Shown in pieces: positions 27,003-39,639 of a stretch of DNA of 64,000 nucleotides (within the stretch, counting starts at the first letter, position 1; every line of letters begins with the position of its first letter). The translations under genes were made by a program, and so were the position numbers. Origin of the DNA: Drosophila pseudoobscura (lineage: Eukaryota > Arthropoda > Insecta > Diptera > Drosophilidae). A model generated the notes under the pieces. The model was not told where the DNA came from, ran no database searches, and worked only from the letters and a program-made list of their open reading frames with translations. The DNA is taken from assembly GCF_009870125.1 (NCBI RefSeq), contig NC_046679.1, positions 28,768,001 to 28,832,000 on the forward strand, written 5' to 3'.

Positions 27003-29441
27003 ACAGCAACACCATCAACAGATGCTGGCAGCTGCCATGTCCGCGCCTTCCATGGAGATATTGCAGCCTTTAGAAATATCAACCATTTCAGCGGGTCCTG
27101 CCTGTAGCACAGCGGACCAGGCCACGCAGCTGCCGTTGCATGCGACGCTCAAGGCACAGCAGCAGCAGCACCAACAACAGCAACAACAGCAACAGCAACA
27201 ACAGCAGCAGCAGCTCAGTCTGGTGTCCGGGTCGAGCAATAAGACACCCTCGAGCTCACGTCGCTACCATCGCACTATTCCCCGATACTTTGCCGTGGCC
27301 GATCCGCTGCAGGTGAATGTTAGCAGCAAGTCCAAGAGCAGCAGCAGCAGTAACAGCAACAGCAGTGAGGTGGCAGCCAGCAGCAAGGCCAGCAAGAAGC
27401 CGATGTGCCAGTGCCCCATCCAGCATGTGCCCATGTCCTATATGGGCAGCACGGCCAATGCCAATGCCTTTCTCAGTGGAGCCGGCAAGCTGTTCAGCAA
27501 CTCGAGCAGCAATTCCAGCCCCACTTGCTCCCTGTCGCCCGGGGCGGCAGTTGGGGGCGGTGGCAGTGTCCGGCATGCTGGCACTCTGGCATACGGCCAG
27601 CGGGCCAAGTCCTCGACGAATCTGCAGCAACATGCTCAGGATCTCATAACGGCTGCAGGCGTTGGCACCCTCAAGCGCAGTGGGGGGGCAGCATGCGGAC
27701 ATGAGCTGAAGATTGCCACCATCTCAAAGCAGGTGGGCGATGAGACGCAGACGCATCATCATCCACATGTCAGCGGCAGTTCGGGTGGCTCCAGTGGCGG
27801 TGTGAATGTCTCGGCCATCATACCACCGCCGCCACTGCAACATGCCGAGGATGTGTCTGCACCGCCCATCGTGTTGGGTCGCGTCCAGAAGCGTTCCTCA
27901 TCGTCCAGCAATTCGGGGGAGCTGCGGGGTCGCAGCACAAATGGCAGCGGGAGTGCAGCCGGACGCAGTGCATCCAGCAGCAGTAGCGGTGGCGGTGGGG
28001 CCGCCGATGTGCTCTCCAGCGCCTACTTGAATCGAAAGGTGAGTTCGAAATGTAAGTAATCCCATCATTGTGAGAGATTAGCTTGCAGAACGGAGAATGT
28101 TATGGCGAATAATCGAAATTTGATACACCTTTTGATTGGCTCGTGATGTGAGATGATGATGATGCCTTATTCCATTCCCCGATCTGAGATTTGCTTCGGC
28201 TTTCAGGGCTAATCCTGTACGTACTTGCAGGTTGATGCCTACTTGAGTTTGACACAGAAACAGCAGCAACATTTCTTTAACCAACAACAACAGCAACAGC
28301 AGAAGCAGCAACAAAAGAAACAACAACAACAGCAACATCCCGATCAAAGCAACCCAACTTTACCACCGAAACTCTACAAAAGCCTAACGAATTTAAAAAG
28401 CGCCACAGTCACAAAAACATCAACGGCGCCGGCTCCTACATCCTCCTCCTCCTCGTCGAACAACAACAGCGTGGCCACAATCTATACGCTGAGCAAGCCC
28501 GGCGGCGCCAGCTCGAGTGTCCAGCGGAAAGAGCAAACCACACCCACACTGACACTGCCGCCGGCAAGTCCCAACGCAGCCAGTTCCGGGGAGAAGCTGC
28601 TGCTGGCCAGCGGCAAGATCAACTCGAGCACATTCTATCCACTGGCCAATCACGTGACGTACACCCTGCCCAAGCACATCAGCGGCAAGGTGTCGCTAAA
28701 CAGCACCATCAACAGTGTGGTCAGCAAGGTGCCATCGGTGATCAGCATACCGCCGGTGGAGAACAACAATGCTGCAGGGGGAGGACAGGGTACGGCTGCA
28801 ACCACTGCTGTTACATCCAAAAGCACAACACTGCCAAAGATATTGCGTGTAAAGCGCGACACAGGAACGGGGACGGGCACTGGCACGAGTCCGGCTATCG
28901 CCCATTGCCAGATGCCGAATTATCCGTTGGCGGCGTCCAAGAGCAGCGCCAGCGGCGTACGATCGGCAACGGCATCGGCATCTACAACACCGAGCAAGCA
29001 ATTGCCTGTTTGCACCACCTCGAAGAACTGTTTAAATCCCAAGGAGCACTTCCTGCCCAACGACACCAGCCTGGACGATGACTATCTGAGCGAGTGCGAG
29101 AACTGCAAGATAGCGCAGAGTGCCAAATACTATCTGGATGCGGAGATGAGTGGCGGCGGCTCATCAGCCTCCCCGCAAGAGACCATGACGCTGCAGCGTA
29201 AATCGCTCGAAGAGACCAAAGAAGAGCCGCACGACAGTTACTATCGGAGTTCGCATACGCTGCCCAGCAATGCCAAGAAGCATGGGTGAGTGATCTACAA
29301 GTCATGGAAAAGAGATTGCTCTTGTTCATAATATAATGCCTGTTCCTTTGCAGATCTTCTAGCAAGAACAACAATCGAGAGTCGTGGCAATTCTCAACGA
29401 TTCCCGCTGCCAGCTCATCGGACGAAGATGTCAACGAATGA
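23922..29441 (+). CDS. VWC-domain single-pass membrane protein, frame interrupted by one TGA
   Basis: Five exons (23922-23964, 25486-25900, 25974-28038, 28231-29285, 29354-29441) join in phase to 1221 residues if one TGA at codon 106 is read through. Residues 1-14 form a signal peptide. Residues 29-91 hold ten cysteines (29, 50, 53, 55, 63, 68, 74, 86, 87, 91) in von Willebrand factor C order. The TGA follows at 25758. Residues 107-125 (LVASGITATLSLSLLFFLV) then form a membrane helix with a basic stop-transfer NRLRQRKMR. The cytoplasmic part has a PPPY motif (193-196, a WW-domain/Nedd4 ligand), long polyQ and Ser/Gly tracts, and ends DEDVNE. This architecture recalls the vertebrate DGCR2/IDD type, but I cannot name the fly gene. 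Without read-through the product is a 105-residue secreted VWC protein. A sequencing error or a real premature stop are alternatives. Confidence 0.75.
23965..25485 (+). other. First intron of the VWC-domain gene
   Basis: Intron between the signal-peptide exon and the VWC exon. It is rich in short CA/TG tracts (24000-24020, 24420-24560, 24710-24730, 24815-24870) and contains a small CAG run near 24310-24335. No nested gene is supported on either strand. Confidence 0.6.
25758..25760 (+). other. In-frame TGA, candidate stop-codon read-through site
   Basis: Context is ATT TGA CTG. TGA followed by C is the leakiest stop context known in Drosophila. The frame stays open for 47 codons after it to a proper donor at 25901 and continues through three more exons in phase. 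Confidence 0.7.
26960..27225 (+). repeat. CAG/CAA trinucleotide tracts encoding polyglutamine
   Basis: Two dense tracts (about 26966-27020 and 27158-27217) code for runs of ten to twenty Gln. Further shorter tracts lie at 26200-26240, 26515-26600, 26815-26850 and 28258-28338. CAA interruptions are frequent, so the DNA repeat is impure although the peptide run is pure. Confidence 0.85.
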
Positions 29442-32400
29442 GATTTAAGCCATTTTCTTTAAGGTGCCCCCGGGCCAGAAGAGTGTGCATCCTAAAGAAA
29501 ACGTAGGCTACAAAACAACAATACCCAAAAATCCCAAAGAGTAAAGCTAAGAGTTAGATATCAGCGTACTTGTTGCTGCATAACTGAAAGAGATATCTTG
29601 TATATAGGCATACGAAAATGTACTTAATCTAATGCTCACGAATGTAATGTAATGTATTGTATATCTAACGAATAGTTATGGCATTGAATATGTAGATTCA
29701 TTGACTGTTTAGATATATCCATGAAGATAATCTAACCAATCGGCGGCATGTAAATTTTGCGTGTTTGTTATGCACCAACCCAACCCCTCTGTATATCTCT
29801 GTATGTATGTATGTAATTGAAGAAAACACTGTATATGATACTATTAGGAACGAAGGAAACCAAAGGAAGAGAAATCAATTATAATCACACATTATGGATT
29901 AATGGATTAGAGGAACTGTTGAATACTTGGCGTATTATGCATTTGAATATATTACGATTAAGATGAGAAAAAGATGTCAAACATTACTGCCATCTGCCAA
30001 CCGTTAACTGTCAATAATTATTATATATGTATTGTATATGTAATATCTATTCTATATAATGTATCGTAACTTTTTTATAACTATGGAATCTGACCAAATT
30101 TGAAGGTATTTCCCCGCTCCCTGACGCTGCACACCCCAAAAAAACACACACAAAAGGACTCTAGTATAAGCTTTAAATTAAACTTATACACAAAAGAAAT
30201 ATAGGCTCACATTCCAATAACCTAAGCGCCTAAAGTTCTTCCTTACACGCCGCACTCCATGGAATTTCTTCAATTGTTATTTTTTTTCCATAATAATAAT
30301 AACTCCCAAATGAATGTACAATATATAAAACGAACATAATTCAGTGTATAGAAATGTAAGAGTAAAAATTGTTTCTAAAGTCGTATTTAGACATTAGACG
30401 GTTTCTTTATCGATAACGAAGGACTTCTTGGCTAACGAATCATTTAATTTTAATTCTTCATTCGGCAGGCAGTGCTATTCCTTGTAGCCCCGTACCAACC
30501 ATCTCCGCCCTGCAAGGCAGTCAGTCGTCTAATGCTAACGATGTAGTCACCAAAAAATATATGATAGATATTAGAGCCACGTCCCCAAGCAGCAGTGAGA
30601 GGCAGCAGGCACTAGGCTGCTCAGATAATAAAAATATAAATTGTTTGATTTCATCAATTTGCAAAACAAAAACAAACAAAAAACTAGTCGTAATCATACT
30701 CAACAACCGAGAGGAGATACTAAGCCAGGAGTTAGTTATGCCAGCAATTAGTCGAAAGCTTAAAATAGATGAAGGACAAAGAATACCAGAGAATAGAGAG
30801 AAAAGATGCATATGTATATTGATTTCCTTTGGCTTATAGTTTCTTCCGTTAATAATTTAATTATTAATTATCTTTGGACAAAAAACACGAGAATGGTTTT
30901 TTGTTCTGGCTTTTTGGTTGTAAAACGCGATCTCGGATCCGCCGGGGGACTCTTGGTCTGACGAAAACTGAATTGTGTTCAACCGATGCTCAAAATACCA
31001 ATGATATAGTATATGTATCTATAAGAATGTACAATTTGTTGTTTAGTTTCGGATATATAATTAACGAAAACGTAAACAAAACAAACTCTGTTATGAAATG
31101 CTCAAAGCGTGTACTGACCACAACGCAATCGTGTCTCCCCCCCTTCACCCCTACGGGCGATGGTGGGGGGCTTTAACTTAACAAAAAGGGAAATTAAAAA
31201 GTATTAACAGAAATTACTCAATAGTATTAAAAAATAATCAATGGAATCAAACGTTTTTCAAAATATAACTTATTAGTGACGGGTCATTTATCAAAATTAA
31301 GTTCCCAAAAACTATTCAATGAACAACAACAACAACAACAAAATAACATATGTACATCACGGCTAAGTACGAATTTTTATTCATTAAGCTATATTTACTA
31401 TTGATGAAAAATCTCATGAAACCAAATATTAAACTAATACGAAATAAAACAAAATACTTGGTAAAAAGTAGTTTACAAATTACAAAATGGAAAATTAAAG
31501 TAAAAAATAAATTATAATTAAAACTAGTGTGTGGCGATAGTTAAAACAAATTTACCAAATTCGAAAAAAACAAAAACCGTTTCAAAATTATTCAGCACTG
31601 AAAATGATGTTTGTCGATAGCCTGCGATTACATTGATTAATAATCGATGTTCATCAAATGTTTCGATGACATACATTTGTCTGAATAATTGCTTAAAACA
31701 AAAACAAAAAAAAGCAAACAAATATTACGAGTATCAATGTGTTATTGAACAACAAATCGTATTGTAACTATTTAAATTTAATTGAACTAAAAAACGTGGA
31801 AAAATAAATTGGTCTATAATGAAATATTCATCGAGTGTTTCCGATTGTACATATATTGAATGGAGAATTTCTCCGAATTGTTGCCTACTTTCCAGCGTTG
31901 GCGGGAAAGTCGCATCTTCCCAAATTAAGGGCGGCTTCCAAGAGAACCTCCATCACCCCTGTGCTATTTATGATTCAAAATCTCATTCATTTCCCATAAT
32001 AAGAAGTCATTCTCATGGTTTTAATTGTAAAAAATGCAATACAATTTGTTATGTTTTGTTTATCTTTTGTTTCGTTTCATTTTCCTTTTTTTGTATTTAA
32101 ATCATAAAAACAATTTTACGACGCGATCTGATTTTGCCTTTTGTTTTATATGTATATGGTATAACCTATTAGTTTTTGTTTGTTTTGTAATGCCTGATTC
32201 TGCTATGGATGCAAAACACTCGCAAGCGAAATTTGTGTTTTTTATGTACATACAACAAAATTCAATAAATTAAGTTATGTATGTAGTTTGCTTTGTTTGT
32301 TGTTTTTTGTTTGATCAAAGGACACATTGGCGTCGGCGGAAGGAGGGAGACCAAGGAGCAGGACATAAAATACGCTTTTGGGGGCTAATAAAGATGATGC

Positions 32401-32476
32401 TGCTACTGCACTGCTACGGCTTGGAGAACCAATCAGGATCGGAATCGGGCTGGGCTGGGGGGTCCTTATTCTATTT
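29442..32476. other. Long 3' region of the VWC-domain gene
   Basis: Three kilobases of AT-rich sequence between the VWC gene and the 3' end of eIF2gamma, which converges from the other side. Many TGTA-containing and poly-A-like strings suggest an extended 3'UTR, which is common for neural fly genes, but I cannot place the polyadenylation site. One coding-like island (30469 on) is listed separately. Confidence 0.4.
30469..30839 (+). other. Coding-like island, possible alternative terminal exon
   Basis: After an acceptor-like TTCATTCGGCAG (ending 30468) a frame stays open to 30839. Its first 45 codons look fly-coding (VPTISALQGSQSSNAND, then SPSSSERQQALG) and are richer in GC than the flanks; the end is Asn/Lys/Ile-rich and unconvincing. 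The frame needs a phase-1 donor upstream, which exons 4 and 5 as drawn do not supply, so its link to the VWC gene is unproven. Confidence 0.3.
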
Positions 32477-35400
32477 CTATTTCGGCTGACTGTCCAGAAC
32501 GGGATTAATTGTCTTCCCTCCAAAGATCTGACCCCATCCAATCAAACTGCAAGCAGAGAATGTCATTAGATTAGTATGATTGGACGGGTGATGCTGGCTG
32601 TGTAGTACTTACCGCCAATGGTTCTCCACACGTCTGCTGAGGGCAATCTTCTCGCCCTTCTCGGTACACACCGGAGTTGTGAGCACAATCTTGGCCAAAT
32701 CACCCTTGGTGGCCGAGATGCGGCCGCCAGTGCTGAGCGATCCAATGTTGACCAGCAGGATCTCGTTCTTCTGCAGCTTCTCGACACGCGCACCCTTCTT
32801 GTCGCCATCCGTACGTACGCCGAGCAGGCGACGCAACAGGTAGTATGAAATTTCCAGCTCCTGATAGATGTCCGGCAGCTGTCCGACGGCACCCAGCACC
32901 TGGCCCACCAAACGATCGGCACGACAGAGCGTGGGATCGATTTTGGTGCCCACACCGATCAGGCCACCAGGAACGGCATACTGCAGTTCGTTCTGTTCGG
33001 CAAACAGTGAAACGATCCGCGAGAATATGGGGCGGCAGGTAATGTTGCCATCGCTGTCCTTGGTCACGACACCGGGACGCACTTCGATCTCCTGGCCCAC
33101 CTTCAGCACACCGCTCAGAATGGAGCCACCGGCGACGCCGCCCTTCAGGTCCTGCACCTCACAGCCCGGCTTGTTCACATCGAAGGAGCGGATGACAATC
33201 AGACGGGGCGGCGCATTAAAGTCTCGCTGCGGTACAGGAATCTTGTTCACAATATATTCACAGAGCACATCAATGTTGTATTTGAGCTGGGCCGAAATGG
33301 GTATAATCGGCGCGCCCTCGGCAACGGTGCCCTGGACAAACTTGGTGATCTCCTCGTACTGCTCCTTCGCCTGGCTCTCCTTGATCAGATCGATTTTGTT
33401 TTGCAATATTAAGATCTGTTTCAGTTTCATGATCTCAATGGCAGCCAAATGCTCAGAGGTTTGCGGTTGAGGGCAGGATTCATTGCCTGCAAGCACAAAA
33501 GGTTAGCTTAGCTAATGCCAGGAGATTGGAGATGTAGATTGGATAATCACTCACCAGCAATGAGAAGCAGTGCGGCATCCATTACAGCGGCACCGTTCAA
33601 CATGGTGGCCATAAGAATGTCGTGACCGGGGCAATCCACAAAGCTCACATGCCGCACCAGTCTGAAATTGCCAGAGCAGGCGGGTCGCGTGCAGGGCAAG
33701 CTGTCATCCTTGCTCGAGGCATCCGAAACAAAGCTGGCCGGGCGCGGGCACTTGGGATTGTCGCACTTGTAGATTTTGGCATTGGCATAACCTGGAAAAC
33801 ATATCGAAACAAGAATGCACACAAATGAAAACCTTTAAGCTCTTAATAAACCACCGAGCATCCATAGCCACCACTATATAACGTGCCATAATCTTTACAA
33901 ATTGTATCTTATTTATTTGTATAATTCTGTTTATTTTTAATTGATAATGTGATATTTGGACAGTAATAAATAGTCATATATCCTACATAAATAGTGATTT
34001 CAAATGCAATGTCAAATTGATAATAACAATAATAGAGTGCATGACAAATGATGAGCAGAAGCTGTTGTCCATATCTTAAACTTAACCGTGGGACAAAAAT
34101 ATTCCGAAAAACGATTGCATATTGCATATTGTGTAATACAAATTTAATATATAAAAAAAAACAAATAAAACCAATCGCTGGCGTTGTACATTTAACTTAA
34201 AATAGGACCTTCCGGCAATTGGCCGCCCCACACCGACACTGGACACGCGCAGCCGTCGATAGATTCTCATATGGCACCTCCTCGTTGTCCGCCCGAATGT
34301 AGTCAAAGCTGAGCTCCTCCCCCGCCTTAATCGGGCGAATGGTAAAGAAGACCAGATGTGGCAGGGCCGTATTTAAGTGCTCGATCCAGCATGGGAACAC
34401 GGCCAGATTGGGATCACACGAATGATTGATAAAATGCGATATATTGCCAAAGTTGGCCGCGTCCACCGTATACTCGCTATCCCGCGATGTATTGTAGTCC
34501 AGATCAAACAGATAGGTACGCCCATTATCGTCATAGGCCTTGCCACGCTCATTAGCCTCCTCGCACGTAATGATCTCGCCGATATATTCGCAGACAAACA
34601 CTCCCTTCTTCAATGGCTGCGGTGTGCGGACACCCCAACCACTGCCATTGCTGGTTTTAAAGAGCACAAGCGGATGCTTTCGTCCATTCTGTACCACACG
34701 ATTCGTGCAACTCTCGTCGCAGGAGCATCGACTGTTGCACTCATAGATGGCACTGCCCGGCCGGAGCCGCAAACGTCCCGTGGTACGATCGTAGGCAAAG
34801 ATTTCACCAGCCATTCTTCCACAACACATGGAGGAGGCGGTGCATTGTTCTCCGCTCTGGTGGCGGCACATACAACCCACAAGTCCAGCTTGCGGCTTGG
34901 GTACCCCTTCTCCAATTATGTTCTTTTGTATGTACTTGAAGCCGCTGTCAATCGTGTCCAGATCCCAATTGTTCTCCACTCGTATGGGCGGCGACGGGAG
35001 CTCGACTCGATTCATTCGGTGCTCAAACAGCAATAAATCAATCAGCTGCTTGCGCCGTGCAAAGTGAGACCGCCTGACCTGCATGCGGTGCAGGGCCCGC
35101 GCACCGATTCGCTCGGGTTCCCGCTGGCTGCGGCTGGCAGCGGCACGGTATTGCGCTAGCAGTATAAAATCGATCTGCAACTCGAGCGGATCATAGGCAT
35201 CAATCTCTGCAATGCTAATAGTCTTAAGATCTTCCGTCTGCGGTATGTCCGACAACTGCGTATCCAGTTCACCCGTGATCTGGGCTATATAATGCTGATG
35301 CAGCTGTAGATGACGCTCAACAAATTTTTCCATTTCGGCACAATCGGATAGATTTACGTACGATTCCCATGTGTTCGCGCTGACATCGTATCCCAGCCAT

Positions 35401-37403
35401 TTCACAAAGAAAACGGGCTGAAACTGGACCACCTCCACGCTCTCGATTTTCTCCACAATGTACTCGCCCTTGGGTCGCCTCTTCACAGTCGTTCCATCGT
35501 TTTTCCTGCTCCTTTTGGCTGCTGGAGTGGGTATCTGGACACAGTTGCTACGTCGTCGCTTAAGAACATTCGGTTTCAGGACCAGCTGTGATGATTGATC
35601 GCTATCATCGCAGCCGAGGATGCTGCCATAGCCGCTGCTGTTGCTGGGACTTAATGAGTTTAGGCTGGTGCTGCGAAGACGCGGACGAGCTGTTTCCATG
35701 GATGGGGCTAGCACTGAAGCGGGGGCAAGGGGTGTCATTGCCCTGGCCTTTCGCCGCTCGGCGAGAATCCGTAGCAGCTTTTGCTGCTGGATATCGTATT
35801 TGTGTCGCTGGTGTTTGGATTTCAAAAGTAGCTTGATTTTCTTTTCGCTTAAGCGTTCTGCAAATGACAATTGTTTTGGACATGTTTTTTTTTTTTGTGG
35901 GTCGCGCGGCGTGTGGTGTCGCGCGTCGTTGGGCAAACGAAAAAACGGGAAAAGAAGAAAAAGATTTGCAATTAATTAAATTGCTGGATTATCAGTCAAT
36001 CAATCATAATAAACAATCAATCATTGCAAGAGGTCTAAGCATACAGGAATAGAGAGATAGATTCCTAACAAAAAGACGCAACTGCCTTTTTGTACAACTT
36101 TCTTTTCAACTCTTTCTATCTACACAAAGGCGACGACACACCTTGGAAGGGGCACAGCGTGCTAATCCAGCAATTTAAATATACAAATTACACAATTAAA
36201 AAAGGAGAACAATCATTTACAGAACGCTTTTTGACCATTTATAAATCGATGCAAACCAGCGACATTTCAAAACTAATTTAAGGAGCAGGCTATAACTCGC
36301 AGGCAGCAGCAGCATTTGGCGGCTACCTACGCGGGTGTGCCGTCGTCACAGTGTACTTAAGAGGCTAAAGATCGCTTCGGAAATGCTTGAGTCGATCCAA
36401 CCACACAGGGGAGGAGATCAGAGCCCAAATGCTTAAGCCATTTACATTGATACATGAGGGTTAGGTCTAATTTAGTTTAAGTTATTGCTTTACAAGTATA
36501 GAGTAGTATATCATCACCACATGTTGCATATCCCTCCACTCACCGAGCTTAATTGTAATGTTGCGCTCCAATTCGTTTTTAAAGCGGACCGTCTGCACGC
36601 CGGATATGGCTTTGACTACGGTGGACTTTCCGTGTGCTACATGTCCGATTGTGCCGATGTTGATGGTCGCCTGGCGCGAGATCACCTCGGGCGACAGAGG
36701 TGTAAGGTTGCTGACTTCCTGCAAGAGGCATAGGGTAGACACAAAACAATGATCAATGAATGGAGTTGCGTACTGTGGGGGATGTTCTTATCGTGTTTTA
36801 CCACCCCCTCTATACGCTAAACTTATCGTAGTATACGCACGAGAATGTGTAATGTGTGTGTGTGTATGGGAAAGCCGTAGATTTTGAGGTTAGAATGCCA
36901 TTTGTATTGCATCAGATAGACTGGTGGCAACAAATGTGCCGCTCAATTTCCACAAAACCATTCACAAGATGCGACCACATTTCAGGCATATGACAACGCT
37001 AGATGCCCTGCACGAAAAAACCCCTGAAAATCGGCATAAGCCCAGAAACTAACGCCACGTGCTGCATTTTTCGTGTCTACGCTCACCCCCCGTGGGTGTG
37101 AGAAACAACAAAATGTTGTGAGCAACACAGATACTAGCTTAAATGCTTTAAGTTAAATTGTTGTGGCTGCTTTAAGAAATTATTTTTTTTCCATACAAAG
37201 ATATCTGGGCGCGTCCTTCTGACTCCGCACCCCGCCGTTTTCAGTGGAAGCGGCACAAAAATGACGACGCGTACACTTTCACACGGGCAAAAAGAAGACG
37301 AGATGTCGCGAGTAGATTGCCATTTTCGTATGCTTACCAAATTCCTAAGGTCCTGCTTTTGCAAATTCCGATTCACATTGACTTGAGCTTCAGCCGTGGC
37401 CAT
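32477..37403 (-). CDS. eIF2gamma: Translation initiation factor eIF2 gamma subunit
   Basis: GTPase subunit of eIF2, which carries initiator Met-tRNA to the 40S ribosome. Exons on the minus strand are 37338-37403, 36544-36718, 33555-33791, 32613-33486 and 32477-32546; they join in phase to 473 residues, the family length. The G1 motif is GHVAHGKST, switch I follows as [13 protein letters not shown], a zinc knuckle begins CDNPKCPRP and continues CTRPAC, G3 is VDCPGH and G4 is NKIDL. The C-terminus ends [19 protein letters not shown]. The first two exons are shared with Su(var)3-9, whose specific exon lies inside the intron 33792-36543. This bipartite arrangement is established for Drosophila. 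Confidence 0.96.
34197..37403 (-). CDS. Su(var)3-9: Histone H3K9 methyltransferase Su(var)3-9 (shares 5' exons with eIF2gamma)
   Basis: Heterochromatin H3K9 methyltransferase. The mRNA uses exons 37338-37403 and 36544-36718 of eIF2gamma, then a single long exon 34197-35857, in phase, for 633 residues. The first 80 residues are therefore the eIF2gamma N-terminus up to the P-loop. The specific part has a basic Ser-rich stretch and then a chromodomain ([13 protein letters not shown], then [17 protein letters not shown]). A Cys-rich pre-SET follows ([13 protein letters not shown] to CSCDESCTN), then SET ([19 protein letters not shown], the catalytic NHSCDPN, and the FDY tyrosine) and post-[11 protein letters not shown]. 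All catalytic residues are intact. An ATG that opens further upstream lies in the intron and is not the likely start. Confidence 0.95.
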
Positions 37404-38195
37404 GTTTTTAATGTTTTTAAAAACGATTTATATATAAAATTATAAAATTAATCTCCAGCTCCTTCACCTCGGCATCAAATATTCTCTGCGCGTGTTGTAA
37501 AGGGCGGAAAACACGAATGTAGTTTGCTAGTGTTACAAATCGAGGACGAATGCTTTTATTCGATAGGTGGATAGTTGATCCGATGGTTCCGGCCCGCGAT
37601 ATATATAGACATTGCAATTTTTCAAATTATTTCGAAAACGAAATGCTCCTTGTTGCTCCAAGAATTGCTTTCCGTAATTATTGCGTCGGCTCGTTGTTTG
37701 TTTTTTTATGTAATGCCTTTTTCCCCCAGGCTCTCCACAAAATTGTACAAGTTATTTTTATTTTATTTTTCTGTGATATGTATCTCGATGGTCGAAGAAA
37801 CCATCGATACATTTTTATATTTTATATATGAATATTTTAATATTCCACCGAAAATAATACAAAAAATTTAATCATTTTAGCGCGTGGTTTTTTTATGTTC
37901 AGGGCATCTACAAGAAGAATTTACAATCAGTAATATTATCCGCCATTTACTGCCAGCCGTTCCACTGTTAAAATAGAGGGGGCTGTAGCGCGCTTAGCTC
38001 GATTATTCATCGGTACATTTCTGAGGGTCGGTCACACTGGTTCTGCCGCAAACGAAAAAAATCCGCTCCTGCTCGTCGACTGTACCGCCGTTTTGCTGAA
38101 ATTGTTTTACTTACTTGTAAAGTTACTTGTAATTGCACAAGTGTCACCCACCCACATACCCAGACTCACCCACACACAATAAAAAAACGAGCAGA
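37404..38195. other. eIF2gamma/Set divergent intergenic region
   Basis: Contains the eIF2gamma upstream region, an AT-rich core (37640-37890), a truncated copy of the dispersed repeat (37908-38012) and the Set promoter with Motif 1 at 38029-38039 (CGGTCACACTG). No gene is supported here. Confidence 0.6.
37908..38012 (+). repeat. Truncated dispersed repeat upstream of Set
   Basis: About 105 bp matching the right end of the copy at 23118-23760 (AAGAATTTACAA, the CAGT block, the TTAGCTCG plus TTATTCATCG end). It lies immediately before Motif 1 of Set, in the same orientation relative to the gene as the other copies. Confidence 0.65.
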
Positions 38196-39639
38196 ATGTC
38201 GAGCGTGCCAAAGCGACCAAAGTTGGATGGAGCCGCCATCGATGGATCTGCCGGTACAAATGAGGAGGAGTCTGAGGCGTTGGAGTTAATCGATGCCTGC
38301 CAAAACGAGATTGATGCGCTAAACGAGAAGGCCAGCGAGGAGATCCTTAAGGTTGAGCAGAAATACAACAAACTCAGGAAGCCGTGCTATGAGAAAAGAA
38401 GCGAGCTCGTTAAGAGGGTACCAAACTTCTGGGTGACATCGGTAAGTCTATCTCGCATCTTTCCGGTCCCGGCCATGAGTTGCATGGTGTGCGTTTTCAT
38501 GTTAGGAACCGACTTTCGTGCTCCAAGTGTTTAAAAAGTGGCGGCAAAGCTGATACAGCAGGATAGACAGAAAATTTAATGGTTTCTGCCCCCAAACACC
38601 CATAAGTTCCATGAAATTTGTCTCTATTCAGGCAATTTTTTTTCTTCATCTTTTGATGCCGCCGCCATCGCCGCACCGCTCTTTTTCTGCGCGAGCGTGT
38701 GAGTGTGTGTATCGATAGATGTGTCTGGCTGTCTGCTAGAAAAACAAGCTAATTTCACGTGCAGCTTGAGTTTAATAACTTGAGATAAAGCTGTTTCCGC
38801 ATTAAAATGACTTCATTTTGCTTCCTTGTGTTGCAAATTATATAAAAATTGCGTACTTGCTGTGCAATGCGCCGGAAAGAGTGTCGACTATCGTTATCGA
38901 TTGTGTGCTGTGCTGTGCCATGATAAGGTACGTAATTCAATTCTCTCCCCATTTCAGTTCATCAACCACCCACAAGTATCAGGCATCCTGGACGAAGAGG
39001 AGGAGGAATGTTTGCATGCCCTAAACAAGCTGGAGGTTGAGGAATTCGAAGATATCAAATCTGGCTATCGCATCAATTTCCATTTTGATGAGAACCCATA
39101 CTTTGAAAATAAGGTGCTCACCAAAGAGTTCCATTTGAACTCAGCGGGTAAGATATGATCTCTCAAACTGCAAATGTAACGTGTTTAAATTTGTTCCTTA
39201 ACCGCCTTAACAGCTGCTTCAGAGAACGGGTCGGACTGGCCAGCGTCGACTAGCACTCCTATTAACTGGAAGGAGGGCAAGAATCTGCTGAAACAGCTTC
39301 TGACGAAACCCTATGGCAACAAGAAGAAACGCAATTCCGAATACAAGACCTTCTTTGATTGGTTCTCGGATAACACCGATCCCGTCAACGATGAAATTGC
39401 AGAACTGATAAAGGATGATCTTTGGCCAAACCCACTGCAGTATTACCTAGTACCTGATATTGAAGTGGAGCCAGAAGACGAAGAAGATAACGACGACAAC
39501 GAGGAGGAGACGTTCGAGGACGAAGACGGCGAGGATGGCGAGGGTGAGGACGACGACGAAGATGAAGGTTAGCATTAATCATCGTATGCAAGTAAAACAA
39601 ATGTAAATTAAATAATCAATTTTTTCAGATGACAAGTAA
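38196..39639 (+). CDS. Set: SET/NAP-family histone chaperone
   Basis: Nucleosome-assembly-type histone chaperone, orthologue of human SET/TAF-I. Exons 38196-38441, 38958-39147, 39214-39567 and 39629-39639 join in phase to 266 residues. The N-terminus KRPKLDG is followed by the long dimerisation helix ([20 protein letters not shown]...). The NAP fold then appears as [16 protein letters not shown], the [19 protein letters not shown] strand and SFFDWFSD-like [11 protein letters not shown]. The end is an acidic tail of about 45 residues (Glu/Asp runs) closed by DDK from a tiny last exon. Motif 1 lies 157 bp before the ATG. Confidence 0.95.

Noticed and set aside
27015-27239. Poly-Cys/poly-Leu frames opposite the polyQ tracts
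   Set aside because: They are reverse-strand or shifted translations of CAG/CAA repeats.
34377-35036. 219-codon plus-strand frame opposite Su(var)3-9
   Set aside because: It mirrors the SET-domain exon, lacks coding features of its own and has no promoter or splice context.
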